64,000 nucleotides of DNA, from the NCBI GenBank assembly GCA_049889775.1, contig JBMHCT010000035.1, positions 280,995 through 344,994 on the forward strand, in the 5' to 3' direction. Origin of the DNA: Jejuia sp049889775 (GTDB lineage: Bacteria; Bacteroidota; Bacteroidia; Flavobacteriales; Flavobacteriaceae). The stretch's first letter is position 1; each line of letters begins with the position of its first letter. Position numbers and translations under genes: made by a program. The notes under the pieces are model-generated. The model worked only from the letters and a program-made list of their open reading frames with translations. It was not told the DNA's origin and searched no databases. This document shows, piece by piece, positions 9,901-18,296 of the stretch.

Positions 9901-10244
9901 CCTCTTCCTACATAGAGCTCCCATTACAAATTGGGAAGAATGTAATTGATATAAAAACTGATAAAGAGTGTCAAGGAGAGTACAAAGCATCTTTCTTTTT
10001 AGAAGGAGAAACTTTGGTTTCACCAAATCCTTTTAATAATTACATAGATATTTTTACTGGGAAATTAGATGCTAATACCGACGCCTCAATAGATATCTAT
10101 TCCATCTTAGGCAATCAGGTTTATTCATCATCTACCAAAAATGTTAATCTAAAAATTGATACTTCTAAATTACCAGTAGGAATATATTTGCTAAGAATTG
10201 CAACTAGTAATAGTGCTAAAACCTATAAAATTATAAAAGAGTAA
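6924..10244 (+). CDS. Secreted multidomain GH13 alpha-amylase with T9SS sorting domain
   Basis: This 1106-residue enzyme is predicted to cleave alpha-1,4-glucans outside the cell. After a signal peptide come Ig-like/starch-binding domains (to about 330, including a CBM48-like part with LIGAFNNWEL), then a GH13 barrel. The four GH13 motifs are intact: DVVYNH from D456, GFRFD with nucleophile D531, the acid/base E579 in LILEHF, and transition-state stabiliser D641 in ESHDEE. A thrombospondin type 3-like calcium motif (DSDSDGIPNATDSC) follows, and the last 75 or so residues are a type A T9SS sorting domain (SPNPFNNYIDI to the terminal KIIKE). Export would use the gldKLMN system encoded in this window. 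Exact product specificity is not readable. Confidence 0.93.
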   Translation: MKKLLLLFIIFNCFTAVSQSVSTVPAIPIATNAVTITFDATGSELEGYTGDVYAHTGVLTSASTSNSDWKHVIGAWGNNSTQPKLNRITTNTYELVISPDIYSFYNVNTTETITNIAIVFRSSDGSQQSRPDLFIQIFEAGLNITITNPSSNEVFELNDNINISAEASSAANLELKINNVSIGTVASATSISLPYTFTTSGAYTINAIATDGMETKEETISVYVKTPTQNETLPTGLENGLNKNSDGSVTFVLQAPMKTDVFLIGAFNNWELDPAYQMKKDDDTFWLTINGLDPDMEYAYQYYIDYSLNLADPYSKKVLDPGNDQFISDTTYPNLMDYPDGASGIVSTFQINETPYNWQINSFAKPDQENLVVYEMLIRDFTEDDSFLAAMTHLDYLENLGINAIELMPVSEFEGNDSWGYNPSFHGALDKYYGTQNHFKQFVDACHQRGIAVIIDVVYNHAFSQSPLAQMYWDSAAFKPTADNPWLNPDARHPFNVGYDFNHESIYTKTFVKQTMKYWLEEFKVDGFRFDLSKGFTQTNNPNNVGAWGNRDASRIAILQDYADYVWNNISSDAYLILEHFADNDEEKELADYGFMFWGNLNHSFNQNTMGYSSDANVSWLSYTERNWNNPHVMGYMESHDEERLMVRNLNYGNSNTNHDTKNFKTALKRIEAASAIFYSIPGPKMLWQFGELGYDKSINCESDITNGNCRLDRKPVAWTLNYDQDEDRLNLYNATAKMIKLKTEFPSTFNTDDYSYSLNGLVKRINLNDNTGDFDVVVIANFDLVEQSINPNFSQTGTWYSLMQNNKPLNVSSATEPISLKPGEYYIYGSQPVIDPNDSDSDGIPNATDSCSNTPFGANVDANGCEVFDLPANNFRLQISNETCRSSDNGIIDILASESLNYTSTITGNGLSTSETFTSSYTKSDLAAGSYRICITVDGQPDYEQCFNITITEPEDLGVQSKVIESKNAISLNLSGGDLYKINLNGAYIETSSSYIELPLQIGKNVIDIKTDKECQGEYKASFFLEGETLVSPNPFNNYIDIFTGKLDANTDASIDIYSILGNQVYSSSTKNVNLKIDTSKLPVGIYLLRIATSNSAKTYKIIKE

Positions 10245-10963
10245 TGAAAACTGTAATTACATATATTATTGGATGTACGCTAATTGCCATTACTGCATTA
10301 AGCTGCAGCGGTAGGGATGGTGGTGATGACATGACTGATCCAGATCCTGGACAGGTAAATGCTCCGAGCGCAGCTTCGCTTGTATTTCCTGAACAAAATT
10401 CGGAATGCACAACTGGTTCAAATTTAAGTAGTACGGAAAGCACAATAGTTTTTGACTGGAATGATGCAGACAACACTACATCCTATCAATTATTTGTCAA
10501 GAACTTAGAGACTCAAAATATGCAGAATTACACATCAAACGTTTCGGAAAGGAGTGTTACCATTTCAAGAGGAACACCTTATTCTTGGTATGTGGTTTCT
10601 AGAAACTCAGGTAACGAGACGGCTCAGAGTACTACTTGGAAATTTTATAATGCTGGTGAGGCAACTTCGTCATATGCCCCATTCCCAGCGGAATTAGTAG
10701 CTCCAGCCCTTGCTCAAACTTTGGCTTCCTCAACCTCTAGTATAACTTTGGAATGGAAGGGTGAAGATGTAGATAATGATATTAAAGTATTTGAAGTATT
10801 TTTTGATACCATGAATCCACCAGCCACCAAAGTATCTACCACCGAGAGTTCTTCTTTAAATGTAGATGTCAACTCAGGAAATATTTATTACTGGAATATA
10901 ATCACCATTGACAATAATGGTAATAACTCAGAATCTCAAATATTTAGTTTTTCTGTGGATTAG
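10244..10963 (+). CDS. Putative lipoprotein with fibronectin type III-like domains
   Basis: The ATG overlaps the amylase stop by one base (TAATG), so translation is likely coupled. The 239-residue product has a lipoprotein signal peptide (ITALSCSG) and an acidic linker (DGGDDMTDPDPG), followed by two beta-rich segments (about 40-130 and 140-239). Both contain WNDADNTTSYQLFVK-like or WKGEDVDNDIKVFEVFF phrases of the fibronectin type III kind. Linkage to the amylase suggests a surface role in glucan use, but no catalytic motif is visible. Confidence 0.8.
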   Translation: MKTVITYIIGCTLIAITALSCSGRDGGDDMTDPDPGQVNAPSAASLVFPEQNSECTTGSNLSSTESTIVFDWNDADNTTSYQLFVKNLETQNMQNYTSNVSERSVTISRGTPYSWYVVSRNSGNETAQSTTWKFYNAGEATSSYAPFPAELVAPALAQTLASSTSSITLEWKGEDVDNDIKVFEVFFDTMNPPATKVSTTESSSLNVDVNSGNIYYWNIITIDNNGNNSESQIFSFSVD

Positions 10964-11042
10964 AGAAATATGCTTTAGTTGATTTAAGCATATAGTTTGT
11001 TTAGTTTAGTTTGGTTATTGGTTGAAAGACTAGTAACATAAA

Positions 11043-11066
11043 GGCTCTCGATTGAGAGTCTTTTTT
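11043..11066 (+). terminator. Intrinsic terminator closing the sus/amylase locus
   Basis: GGCTCTC, loop GATT and GAGAGTC form a 7-bp stem with one G-T pair, followed by six T. It lies 80 bp after the lipoprotein stop. Confidence 0.8.
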
Positions 11067-11072
11067 GTGTTT

Positions 11073-11108
11073 AATAAAAAAAGACTTCAAACAAGTTTGA
11101 AGTCTTTT
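11073..11108 (-). terminator. Terminator downstream of the initiator tRNA
   Basis: The strong stem AAAAGACTTCAAA / TTTGAAGTCTTTT with a short loop is followed on the minus strand by a T run. It sits directly after the tRNA on that strand and could also act on transcripts from the left. Confidence 0.75.
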
Positions 11109-11112
11109 AAAG

Positions 11113-11185
<73 letters not shown>

Positions 11186-11245
11186 ATATCGGACGACAAA
11201 TATACAACCCTTTTTAGATTTAACAATACTTTAGTCTTAAAAAAA

Positions 11246-11428
11246 TTATTGTTCTATGCTAGTTGCTTGAAATTCTGATAATTCAGTATTAAAAAATTTT
11301 GCCGTAACCTCAATAGGATTACAACATACTTCACAATCTTCAATATAAGTTTGATGACCAACGGAATCATCTAATAACATAGATATGTTCTCCCAGCAGT
11401 ATGGACAGGTGAAATAATGTTCTAACAT
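11246..11428 (-). CDS. CPXCG motif-containing cysteine-rich protein
   Basis: This 60-residue protein contains CPYC (residues 8-11) and CEVCC (32-36), the pattern of the CPXCG small cysteine-rich family, and would fold around one zinc ion. Length is typical. The function of the family is unknown. It lies 60 bp upstream of the tRNA gene on the same strand. Confidence 0.85.
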   Translation of the reverse strand: MLEHYFTCPYCWENISMLLDDSVGHQTYIEDCEVCCNPIEVTAKFFNTELSEFQATSIEQ

Positions 11429-11439
11429 AAATTAAAAAT

Positions 11440-11465
11440 AAAAAAAGGTGCACAAATGTGCACCT
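11440..11465 (-). terminator. Terminator of the leucine-rich repeat gene
   Basis: AGGTGCAC and GTGCACCT form a perfect 8-bp stem around AAAT, followed on the minus strand by a T-rich run. It lies 27 bp past the stop of the gene at 11492-12316. Confidence 0.85.
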
Positions 11466-11491
11466 CTAGTCTTAAAACAATTTATAAAAAA

Positions 11492-12316
11492 TTATTCTTT
11501 TTCAATATCCATTGTTGCTGTAGCTCCTTGAGATTCCATAAACATTAATGCCGGTGGATTCTTTCCAGAAACACTAATGTACTCCTTATTCAATTTATTA
11601 TCACTTACCATCATGGTATTTAATTTAGTAAGGTTAATAAATTCGATTGGTACATCTCCTGTAAACTCATTACTAGACAATAATAGCTCTTCTAAATTGG
11701 TTAATTGAGCCATTTCTATAGGAATTTCACCATGCATCTTATTATCCATTACACTAAACTTTTTCAATTTTTTTAATGCTTGAATTTCACTTGGTATATT
11801 TCCAGTTAAAAAATTACTTCCGATCAACAGTTCTTCTAAATTCGTTAAACCCATTAAGGATTGAGGAATTGTTCCTGTTAATTGATTACTATATAATTTT
11901 AAAGATTTCAATTGCTTTAGTTCTCCTAATGCAGATGGTATTTCTCCTTCAAACTTATTCATGAATAATTCAAGGGATTCCAAATTTCTAAGATTACTTA
12001 AAGACACTGGTATATTTCCTTTTAAACCATTGAAACCAAGATTTAGTTTTCTAAGATTGCTTAAGTTTCCGATCTCAGCAGGTAATTCTCCTTTTAAGTT
12101 ATTAAAGGGTAAATTAATTTCGGTAACAGTTCCATTTTCTATGGTAACACCACTCCAAGTATCAATTGCGGTTGTAATGTCCCATGAGGCATTCCAATCT
12201 GTACCTTGAGTACTATTGTATAATGCTATTAAAGCATCTTTTTCAACATTAGGAATTTTAGCAAAAGAAACACACGTAATAAGTAGTGCGAGAATTGTAA
12301 GCTTTAAAGTTTTCAT
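11492..12316 (-). CDS. Secreted leucine-rich repeat protein
   Basis: The 274-residue product has a signal peptide (about 1-19) and a cap segment of the plant-like LRR type (ALIALYNSTQGTDWNASW). About seven 24-residue repeats of the form LxxLxxLxLxxNxLxGxIP follow. There is no enzyme domain, no T9SS tail and no lipobox, so it is probably periplasmic or secreted and serves in binding. It stands alone between its own terminator and the efflux operon. Confidence 0.85.
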   Translation of the reverse strand: MKTLKLTILALLITCVSFAKIPNVEKDALIALYNSTQGTDWNASWDITTAIDTWSGVTIENGTVTEINLPFNNLKGELPAEIGNLSNLRKLNLGFNGLKGNIPVSLSNLRNLESLELFMNKFEGEIPSALGELKQLKSLKLYSNQLTGTIPQSLMGLTNLEELLIGSNFLTGNIPSEIQALKKLKKFSVMDNKMHGEIPIEMAQLTNLEELLLSSNEFTGDVPIEFINLTKLNTMMVSDNKLNKEYISVSGKNPPALMFMESQGATATMDIEKE

Positions 12317-12421
12317 TTTATAGGTCGATTTAGGACTAATTTGGCATACGAAAATAGCATCAAATTAGATTAAAACCTATTTTTATCGATGAAATACAAT
12401 AAATTTTAACATTTATAAGAT

Positions 12422-13759
12422 TTAGAAGGTAATATTTAATAATTCACCACTTAAACGCAATACTTCCAATTCAGCAATTTTGGCTTGATATTTTGCTTGA
12501 TTTCGACTTAGCTCTGCGTTAATTAAATTCAATTGTGCTTGCCTAAATTCAATGGAATTAACTTGACCAATCTTAAATTTCTCTTGGGTTCTCTCGAAAT
12601 TATTTGTTGAAGTCACAATATTTTCTTCCTGCATGCCCAGAACAACTAACCTATTTTGATAATCCTCCCAAGCGTTATTAAAATTGCGTTCTATATCTAA
12701 TATTAGTTGTTCTCTTTGAAGTTCTAATATCTCTAAATTAATTTTAGCGTTTTTATTTCTTGTGATTGAAGTACCTCCATCAAATAAATTCCAAGTTAAA
12801 TTTAAACCACCTGAAACCCCAGTAGTAGTATTTTGAATTACAAATGCTAAAGGACTGTTATTATTAGACTCATTCCATCCGTAGGAACCTTGTAAACCAA
12901 TGGTTGGCAGAAATTGGGCTTTACTACCTTTTACATTCAGTTGCCCAATATTTATATTTTTTTCAGCCTGAAGCAGTGATACATTATTGGCTTTAGTCTT
13001 TTCAAGTAGATCTTCTTTATCTAATTGTAAAAGAAAACTAATATTGGTTTGCACATTAAAATCATTAGAAACTTTATTACCTAAAACTACGGTTAAATCG
13101 CGCTTTGCATTTTTTAAAAGTTGCTTCGCATTAATAAAAGTAATACTATCATTATTAATATCCACCTCTGCATTCAAAACTCCTAGCTTTGTATTTTGGC
13201 CGTAATCAAATTGATACTCTGCTCTGGTTAGCCTATCTTCAGAAATAGCTATTGCCTGTTCTAAAACATCAACATTTTCTGAAAGCTGTGCAATGGTGTA
13301 ATAAATTGAAAATAACTGAGTAATTGTTGTTTCAATGGTTTCCCTAGCCTCCAATTCAGATAATTGGTATTGTTCCTTTAATCTTCTGTAATTGTATAAT
13401 CTTCCTAACCCATCGAACAAGACATAATTTAAGTTAACAGATGCATTGTAACGCCTGGTCTCTACACCCTCAGCAACACGAACATCTCCATTGGCTAACT
13501 GACCTTCAGCATCCTGTCTATCTATTGAGCCTCCTGCATTTCCAGTTATTGTGGGTAAATATCCAGAATTTAAAATATCAGAATTGTTTTCTGCTACCTC
13601 TGCTAAACTATTTGCTATTTTGATGCCATAATTATGCTCTAACATCAATTTTATCGCTTCATCAGAAGATAAAATTTCTTGAGCACTTGTTGCTATATGC
13701 AGCAAAAAAACCAAAATAAAAAAGAAACTGTTTTTAATTCTCATCTGATGTTTTTTCAT
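12422..13759 (-). CDS. TolC-family outer-membrane efflux protein
   Basis: The 445-residue product has a signal peptide (NSFFFILVFLLHIATSAQ) and the duplicated helical OEP domains of TolC (about 30-220 and 235-440). It is the last gene of an adaptor-pump-channel operon and overlaps the pump gene by 26 bp if translation starts at 13759. An in-frame ATG at 13744 (MRIKNSF) gives a more standard signal peptide and a smaller overlap, and is an equally good start. It would form the outer-membrane exit duct for the RND pump. Confidence 0.92.
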   Translation of the reverse strand: MKKHQMRIKNSFFFILVFLLHIATSAQEILSSDEAIKLMLEHNYGIKIANSLAEVAENNSDILNSGYLPTITGNAGGSIDRQDAEGQLANGDVRVAEGVETRRYNASVNLNYVLFDGLGRLYNYRRLKEQYQLSELEARETIETTITQLFSIYYTIAQLSENVDVLEQAIAISEDRLTRAEYQFDYGQNTKLGVLNAEVDINNDSITFINAKQLLKNAKRDLTVVLGNKVSNDFNVQTNISFLLQLDKEDLLEKTKANNVSLLQAEKNINIGQLNVKGSKAQFLPTIGLQGSYGWNESNNNSPLAFVIQNTTTGVSGGLNLTWNLFDGGTSITRNKNAKINLEILELQREQLILDIERNFNNAWEDYQNRLVVLGMQEENIVTSTNNFERTQEKFKIGQVNSIEFRQAQLNLINAELSRNQAKYQAKIAELEVLRLSGELLNITF

Positions 13760-16700
13760 TTTTTATCATGTGCATCACGTCCTCTTTGGTAACATAATTT
13801 TCATCTAGCTCAAAATGTTCTCGTTCTGCAATAACTACTCGCTCCACTTCTTCTTTAGATACCTTTCTATTTGTCCATAGCCATTTAGCTGTTGTCTTAA
13901 CACTATTGTTAAACGCTAAAAATATGGGTAAAACAATAAGTGTTAATACAGTTGCAAAACCAATACCATAAGCAATTGCTACAGCCATTGGGATTAAAAA
14001 TTGGGCTTGTCTGCTTTCTTCAAAAATTAAAGGCGCCAAACCTGCTACCGTGGTAATTGAGGTTAAAAATATTGCTCTAAATCGCGAGCGACCCGCCTCA
14101 TAAAGTGCGTCATCAAATAACATTCCTTTCCGTAGGTTATTATTGAACTTGCTTATAAGTACCAAGCCGTCGTTCACCATAATTCCAATTAATGCTATAA
14201 TTCCTAAAAGTGATAAAATGTTTAAGGGAAAGTCATGTATCCAGTGCCCCCAAGCTACAGCGGGTAAACTTAAAGGAATTAATATGATGAGTAATAAAGG
14301 CTGCGTGTAGCTTTTAAAAGTGAATGCAATTACAATATAAATTAGGATTAAAACTGCCATACCTACAGGCGCAAGTGAATTAGTTAGTTTCAAACGTTCA
14401 CGATTTTGTCCTTCATACGATGGTGTCACCGTCGGATATCTCGCCAAAACATCAGGCATAAATTCATCTCTAATTTCTGTCATGATATCTGTTGAACTCG
14501 TCTTCTTCTGGTCTTTTATATCCGCAGACACTTGTATTTCTCGTCTACCATCTAAGTGATTAATAGCTACATCACCTCTTACAATGCTATATGCTGCTAT
14601 TTCTGCAAGAGGCACCCTTTGCCCGCTAGGAGTGATAATTCTCATATTATCAAGGTTTTTCACGGAAGATCGACTACTTCTATCATATCTTACCCACACC
14701 CTTATTTCATCTTGTCCTCTTTGAAAACGTTGCGCTTGATTACCAAAAAAAGCAGCTCTTACCTGATTCATTACTGCTCTCAAATTCAAACCTAAAGCGA
14801 ATGCACTTTCTTTTAGCTTTAAACGGATTTCTTTAATACCCGCAGGATCATTATCTGTAACATCCTTTAATAAAATATTGTTATTTAGGTATGCCTTTAA
14901 TTCCTCCTTTACTGCCTTGAGTTCTCTTATTTCATTTCCAAGCAAGGATACTGAAACTGGATCTCCACCAAAATTACCACCCGAGCCGTAAATTAAACTT
15001 TCTACACCAAAAATAGGACCTACAGTCTCCCTAATTCTGTTGGCTACCATTCCAGATGTTATGGCGTTGGGGCGCTCTTCACCTGGTAATAGGTTTATAC
15101 CCAAAGAGGCGGTTGATGAACCTGGACCAACCCTTCTAATCATATTTTCAACGAGATGTTTCTCAGCAGCCTTTCCCATAAATTCTTCATGTATCTCATT
15201 GGTGGCCTCAATTGCTTTTTCTTCAATAAATGAAATAATACTATCTGTTAATTTTTCATTTGTTCCATTTGGCATATTTAAAGTAATATCAACCCTATCA
15301 CTAGCAATACGAGGAAAAAAAGCTTGCCTTATTATGCTGCCTTTATAACTCGAAAAGGTTAATATAATGGCAACGACAAAAAGTGAAAACGTCAAAAATT
15401 TATACTTAAGGGCAAGTCTTAAGCAAGGGCTATACATATTATCTCGAAGCCATATCATTACACGATCTCCAAAAGTATTGATGTATCGTAATTTTGAAAA
15501 GCCCCTTTGAAACACGCCTGCTAAACCTGATTTTTTTTCAATGCTTTGCTTCTGAAGTGCTTTAGAATGCGCTAAATGAGCAGGAAGAATTATTAATGCT
15601 TCTACCAAAGATACTGTTAAAGTTAGAAGCACTACTACCGATACCTCTCCAAATAAATCTCCAATACGTCCATCGAGGAATAGAAATATAGAGAAGGCCA
15701 AAACTGTGGTCAATATTGCAGAAATTATTGCAGGTAATACTTCCATTACACCATCCAAAGCAGCACGTTTTGGTGTTTTACCATTTTCATAATGCTGGTA
15801 AATATTTTCCGCAATTACGATGCCATCATCCACTAAAATTCCTATAACGATTATCATTCCAAATAATGACAAAACATTTATGGTAACATTAAATAAACCA
15901 GCGAACATAAACATTCCTAAAAATGCTACTGGTAAGCCAAATGCAACCCAAAAAGCCAAACGTATATTTAGAAATAGTGATAAAAATGTGAGCACCAAAA
16001 TTATTCCAACTATGGCGTTTTTTGTTAACAATTCTGTACGTTGGACTAATGTTGTAGAAAGATCTCTTACAACATTAAGTTGCACATTATCATACTTTTG
16101 GTTGAAATCTTCTATATATTCTTTTGTTTTATCTGCGGAAGAAATTAAATCTTCAGTATTGGTGCTCGTTATGGTAACATTAATAGATAAATTGCCATTG
16201 AAATAGATTGCATTTGGGGTTTCTGAAAATCTATCTCTTACTTTCGCAACATCCCTTAGGTAAATGATGCGCCCAGAGTTATCAGATTTAAGTACAAGAT
16301 TGGACAATTCATTGGCATAGTAAGAACGTGAATTTGCTCTAATTAAATATTCTTCGACCTCAGTTTTTATGGTACCACCTGTTGAGATAAGACTTGACTG
16401 ACTCACAGCTTGAGATACTTCATCAAATGAAAGGTTATAAGCTAATAAATCCGTTTCGTTTACAGCAATTTCAATTTCTTCATCTGGAAAACCTGTAATT
16501 TCAATTTGAGAAATACCATCAAATCCTCTCAAATCATTTTCTATCTGTCTCCCAATTTTTTTTAGAGTTGCTAAAGGAATATTGTCTCCACTTATTGCAA
16601 AGGTAATTGTTGGCCTTAATGCTTCTCGTTTAGCTACAATTAAAGGTTCCATCCCAGTTGGAAAAGAGGGTACACGATCTACGGCATTCTTCACCTCAAG

Positions 16701-17018
16701 CAGCATAAAATCTACATCTTTTCCTTTTTCTATTTCAACATTAATTGAGCCGCTATTTTCTTTTGAGGTGGATGTAACACGCTCTACACCATTTAATCCT
16801 TTAAGATTGTCTTCTATTTTAAGAATAACACCTTCCTCTATCTCCTGAGGAGAAGCTCCCGGATAGGTTACGTTGATAGTGATGTTTTTAGAATCTACTA
16901 AAGGAAAAAACGAAGACTTAAGATTGTATGCTCCAAATACCCCAAACAACAGAAACGCTATAACTACTACATTTACAGCGACACTATGTTTAATAAAATA
17001 GGCTATTAGTTTTCTCAT
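13734..17018 (-). CDS. RND-family efflux pump inner-membrane permease (AcrB/HAE type)
   Basis: At 1094 residues, this proton-driven pump has the usual RND plan: a first TM helix (about 13-33), a large periplasmic loop, a block of TM helices (about 340-470 and 530-550), a second periplasmic loop, and a last TM block (about 880-1020). The conserved opening YPGASPQEIEEGV and the central GILVDDGIVIAENIYQH motif, with the paired Asp residues of the proton relay, are present. It starts 3 bp after the adaptor gene. Drug or organic-compound export is more likely than metal export, but the substrate is not readable. A charged tail of about 50 residues follows the last helix. Confidence 0.95.
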   Translation of the reverse strand: MRKLIAYFIKHSVAVNVVVIAFLLFGVFGAYNLKSSFFPLVDSKNITINVTYPGASPQEIEEGVILKIEDNLKGLNGVERVTSTSKENSGSINVEIEKGKDVDFMLLEVKNAVDRVPSFPTGMEPLIVAKREALRPTITFAISGDNIPLATLKKIGRQIENDLRGFDGISQIEITGFPDEEIEIAVNETDLLAYNLSFDEVSQAVSQSSLISTGGTIKTEVEEYLIRANSRSYYANELSNLVLKSDNSGRIIYLRDVAKVRDRFSETPNAIYFNGNLSINVTITSTNTEDLISSADKTKEYIEDFNQKYDNVQLNVVRDLSTTLVQRTELLTKNAIVGIILVLTFLSLFLNIRLAFWVAFGLPVAFLGMFMFAGLFNVTINVLSLFGMIIVIGILVDDGIVIAENIYQHYENGKTPKRAALDGVMEVLPAIISAILTTVLAFSIFLFLDGRIGDLFGEVSVVVLLTLTVSLVEALIILPAHLAHSKALQKQSIEKKSGLAGVFQRGFSKLRYINTFGDRVMIWLRDNMYSPCLRLALKYKFLTFSLFVVAIILTFSSYKGSIIRQAFFPRIASDRVDITLNMPNGTNEKLTDSIISFIEEKAIEATNEIHEEFMGKAAEKHLVENMIRRVGPGSSTASLGINLLPGEERPNAITSGMVANRIRETVGPIFGVESLIYGSGGNFGGDPVSVSLLGNEIRELKAVKEELKAYLNNNILLKDVTDNDPAGIKEIRLKLKESAFALGLNLRAVMNQVRAAFFGNQAQRFQRGQDEIRVWVRYDRSSRSSVKNLDNMRIITPSGQRVPLAEIAAYSIVRGDVAINHLDGRREIQVSADIKDQKKTSSTDIMTEIRDEFMPDVLARYPTVTPSYEGQNRERLKLTNSLAPVGMAVLILIYIVIAFTFKSYTQPLLLIILIPLSLPAVAWGHWIHDFPLNILSLLGIIALIGIMVNDGLVLISKFNNNLRKGMLFDDALYEAGRSRFRAIFLTSITTVAGLAPLIFEESRQAQFLIPMAVAIAYGIGFATVLTLIVLPIFLAFNNSVKTTAKWLWTNRKVSKEEVERVVIAEREHFELDENYVTKEDVMHMIKNEKTSDEN

Positions 17019-17021
17019 AAC

Positions 17022-18176
17022 CTATTTCTCTTTTTTAGTTTTAGGAGAAGTATTTTTTGACTTAGCTTTAGTACCAAAAGGTCTCACCTGCATACCTGCA
17101 TATGCTCCAGGTATTGGTTTTTCAACTATAATGGTACCTTCTGGTATATTTTTCAGAACCACTTTAGTATCCGAAAAATAAACTGGTTTTACATCAATAA
17201 TATCTAAAATACTATCGCGTAATACAAAAATTTGCTCACCATCAAGCATTAAATTTCTATTGATTTCTATGGCATTTTCTTCATTTTTGGCATTGAGATT
17301 AGCCTCTAAATACATGCCCTCCTTCAGCCTATTATCTTTAACCTCAATAAAAGCTGTGACGGTTTGGGTTGTAGGATCCACTCTGCCATTAATACGTGTC
17401 ACCTTTCCAGAATAGTGCTCAGTGTGTTCTAGGTTATTAAGTGTTACGGACTCGTCTATACTTAAAAAACTGATATATGCCTTACCAATGGCAACCTCCA
17501 TCTCATAAACAGAAGGATCAATAAATTCTCCTAACTTTTGATTATTTCTTACCAAAGCACCCTCGGTCACTAACGCCTCGGTAAGTATTCCTGAAAATGG
17601 AGCTCTTATATTATATTTTGTTAAACGTTGTTCTAAATTTTTAACATTATAATAACTGGAGATGATACCTCTTCCAGTAATAAAAAAGTTTTCCTTTTCA
17701 GAATCTATTTTGGGTAACTTAGGTGCGCTCTTTTCTAAATCAAAACTCTCTAAATAGGACAGCCATTTTGGATATACCTCTGGAAAATCCAACCTTAAAT
17801 CTGGCATAATGGCCGCTATAGTATTGTACAATCCACTTTTTGCAGATTGCACATTTGCATAATATTCTGAAGCATCAATGCGAATTAGTGTTTCGCCTTT
17901 ATGATATTTTTGCCCTGGTTTAAATAACTTGCTCCCTGTTCTAAAAACACCAGAAACCTCTGAAAACAATTCAACGCGACGTTTAGCAACTAGATTGCCG
18001 TTCGCAGGAATTACAATTTGAACTGCACCATTTCTTACCGTATCGATAAAAACAGTTTTTATTACTTTTTCTGGGGATTTTCTCTTTTTTTTATCGTTTG
18101 AAGCAATGGTGTTACCTATAAAAATAGCGGCAACCATAAGTAAAACTCCTAGGAGGGAAAGAATGAAATTACGCAT
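17022..18176 (-). CDS. RND efflux periplasmic adaptor (membrane fusion protein)
   Basis: This 384-residue protein carries an N-terminal membrane anchor (FILSLLGVLLMVAAIFIG) and the HlyD/AcrA adaptor plan: half-lipoyl motif (about 65-100), a short helical hairpin, a second lipoyl half (IRAPFSGILTEALVTEGALV), then beta-barrel and membrane-proximal domains. It is the first gene of the three-gene operon and would bridge the pump and the TolC channel. Confidence 0.93.
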   Translation of the reverse strand: MRNFILSLLGVLLMVAAIFIGNTIASNDKKKRKSPEKVIKTVFIDTVRNGAVQIVIPANGNLVAKRRVELFSEVSGVFRTGSKLFKPGQKYHKGETLIRIDASEYYANVQSAKSGLYNTIAAIMPDLRLDFPEVYPKWLSYLESFDLEKSAPKLPKIDSEKENFFITGRGIISSYYNVKNLEQRLTKYNIRAPFSGILTEALVTEGALVRNNQKLGEFIDPSVYEMEVAIGKAYISFLSIDESVTLNNLEHTEHYSGKVTRINGRVDPTTQTVTAFIEVKDNRLKEGMYLEANLNAKNEENAIEINRNLMLDGEQIFVLRDSILDIIDVKPVYFSDTKVVLKNIPEGTIIVEKPIPGAYAGMQVRPFGTKAKSKNTSPKTKKEK

Positions 18177-18296
18177 GGGTGTGATGGTTAGCGAAATACC
18201 TAAATCAATGAAAATAAAATTTAGATAATTTGTACGAAAGTATTTAAAATAGACCGTGGTTGCAGTTAAAAAAAACTTAAAATACCATCAAGTTAG

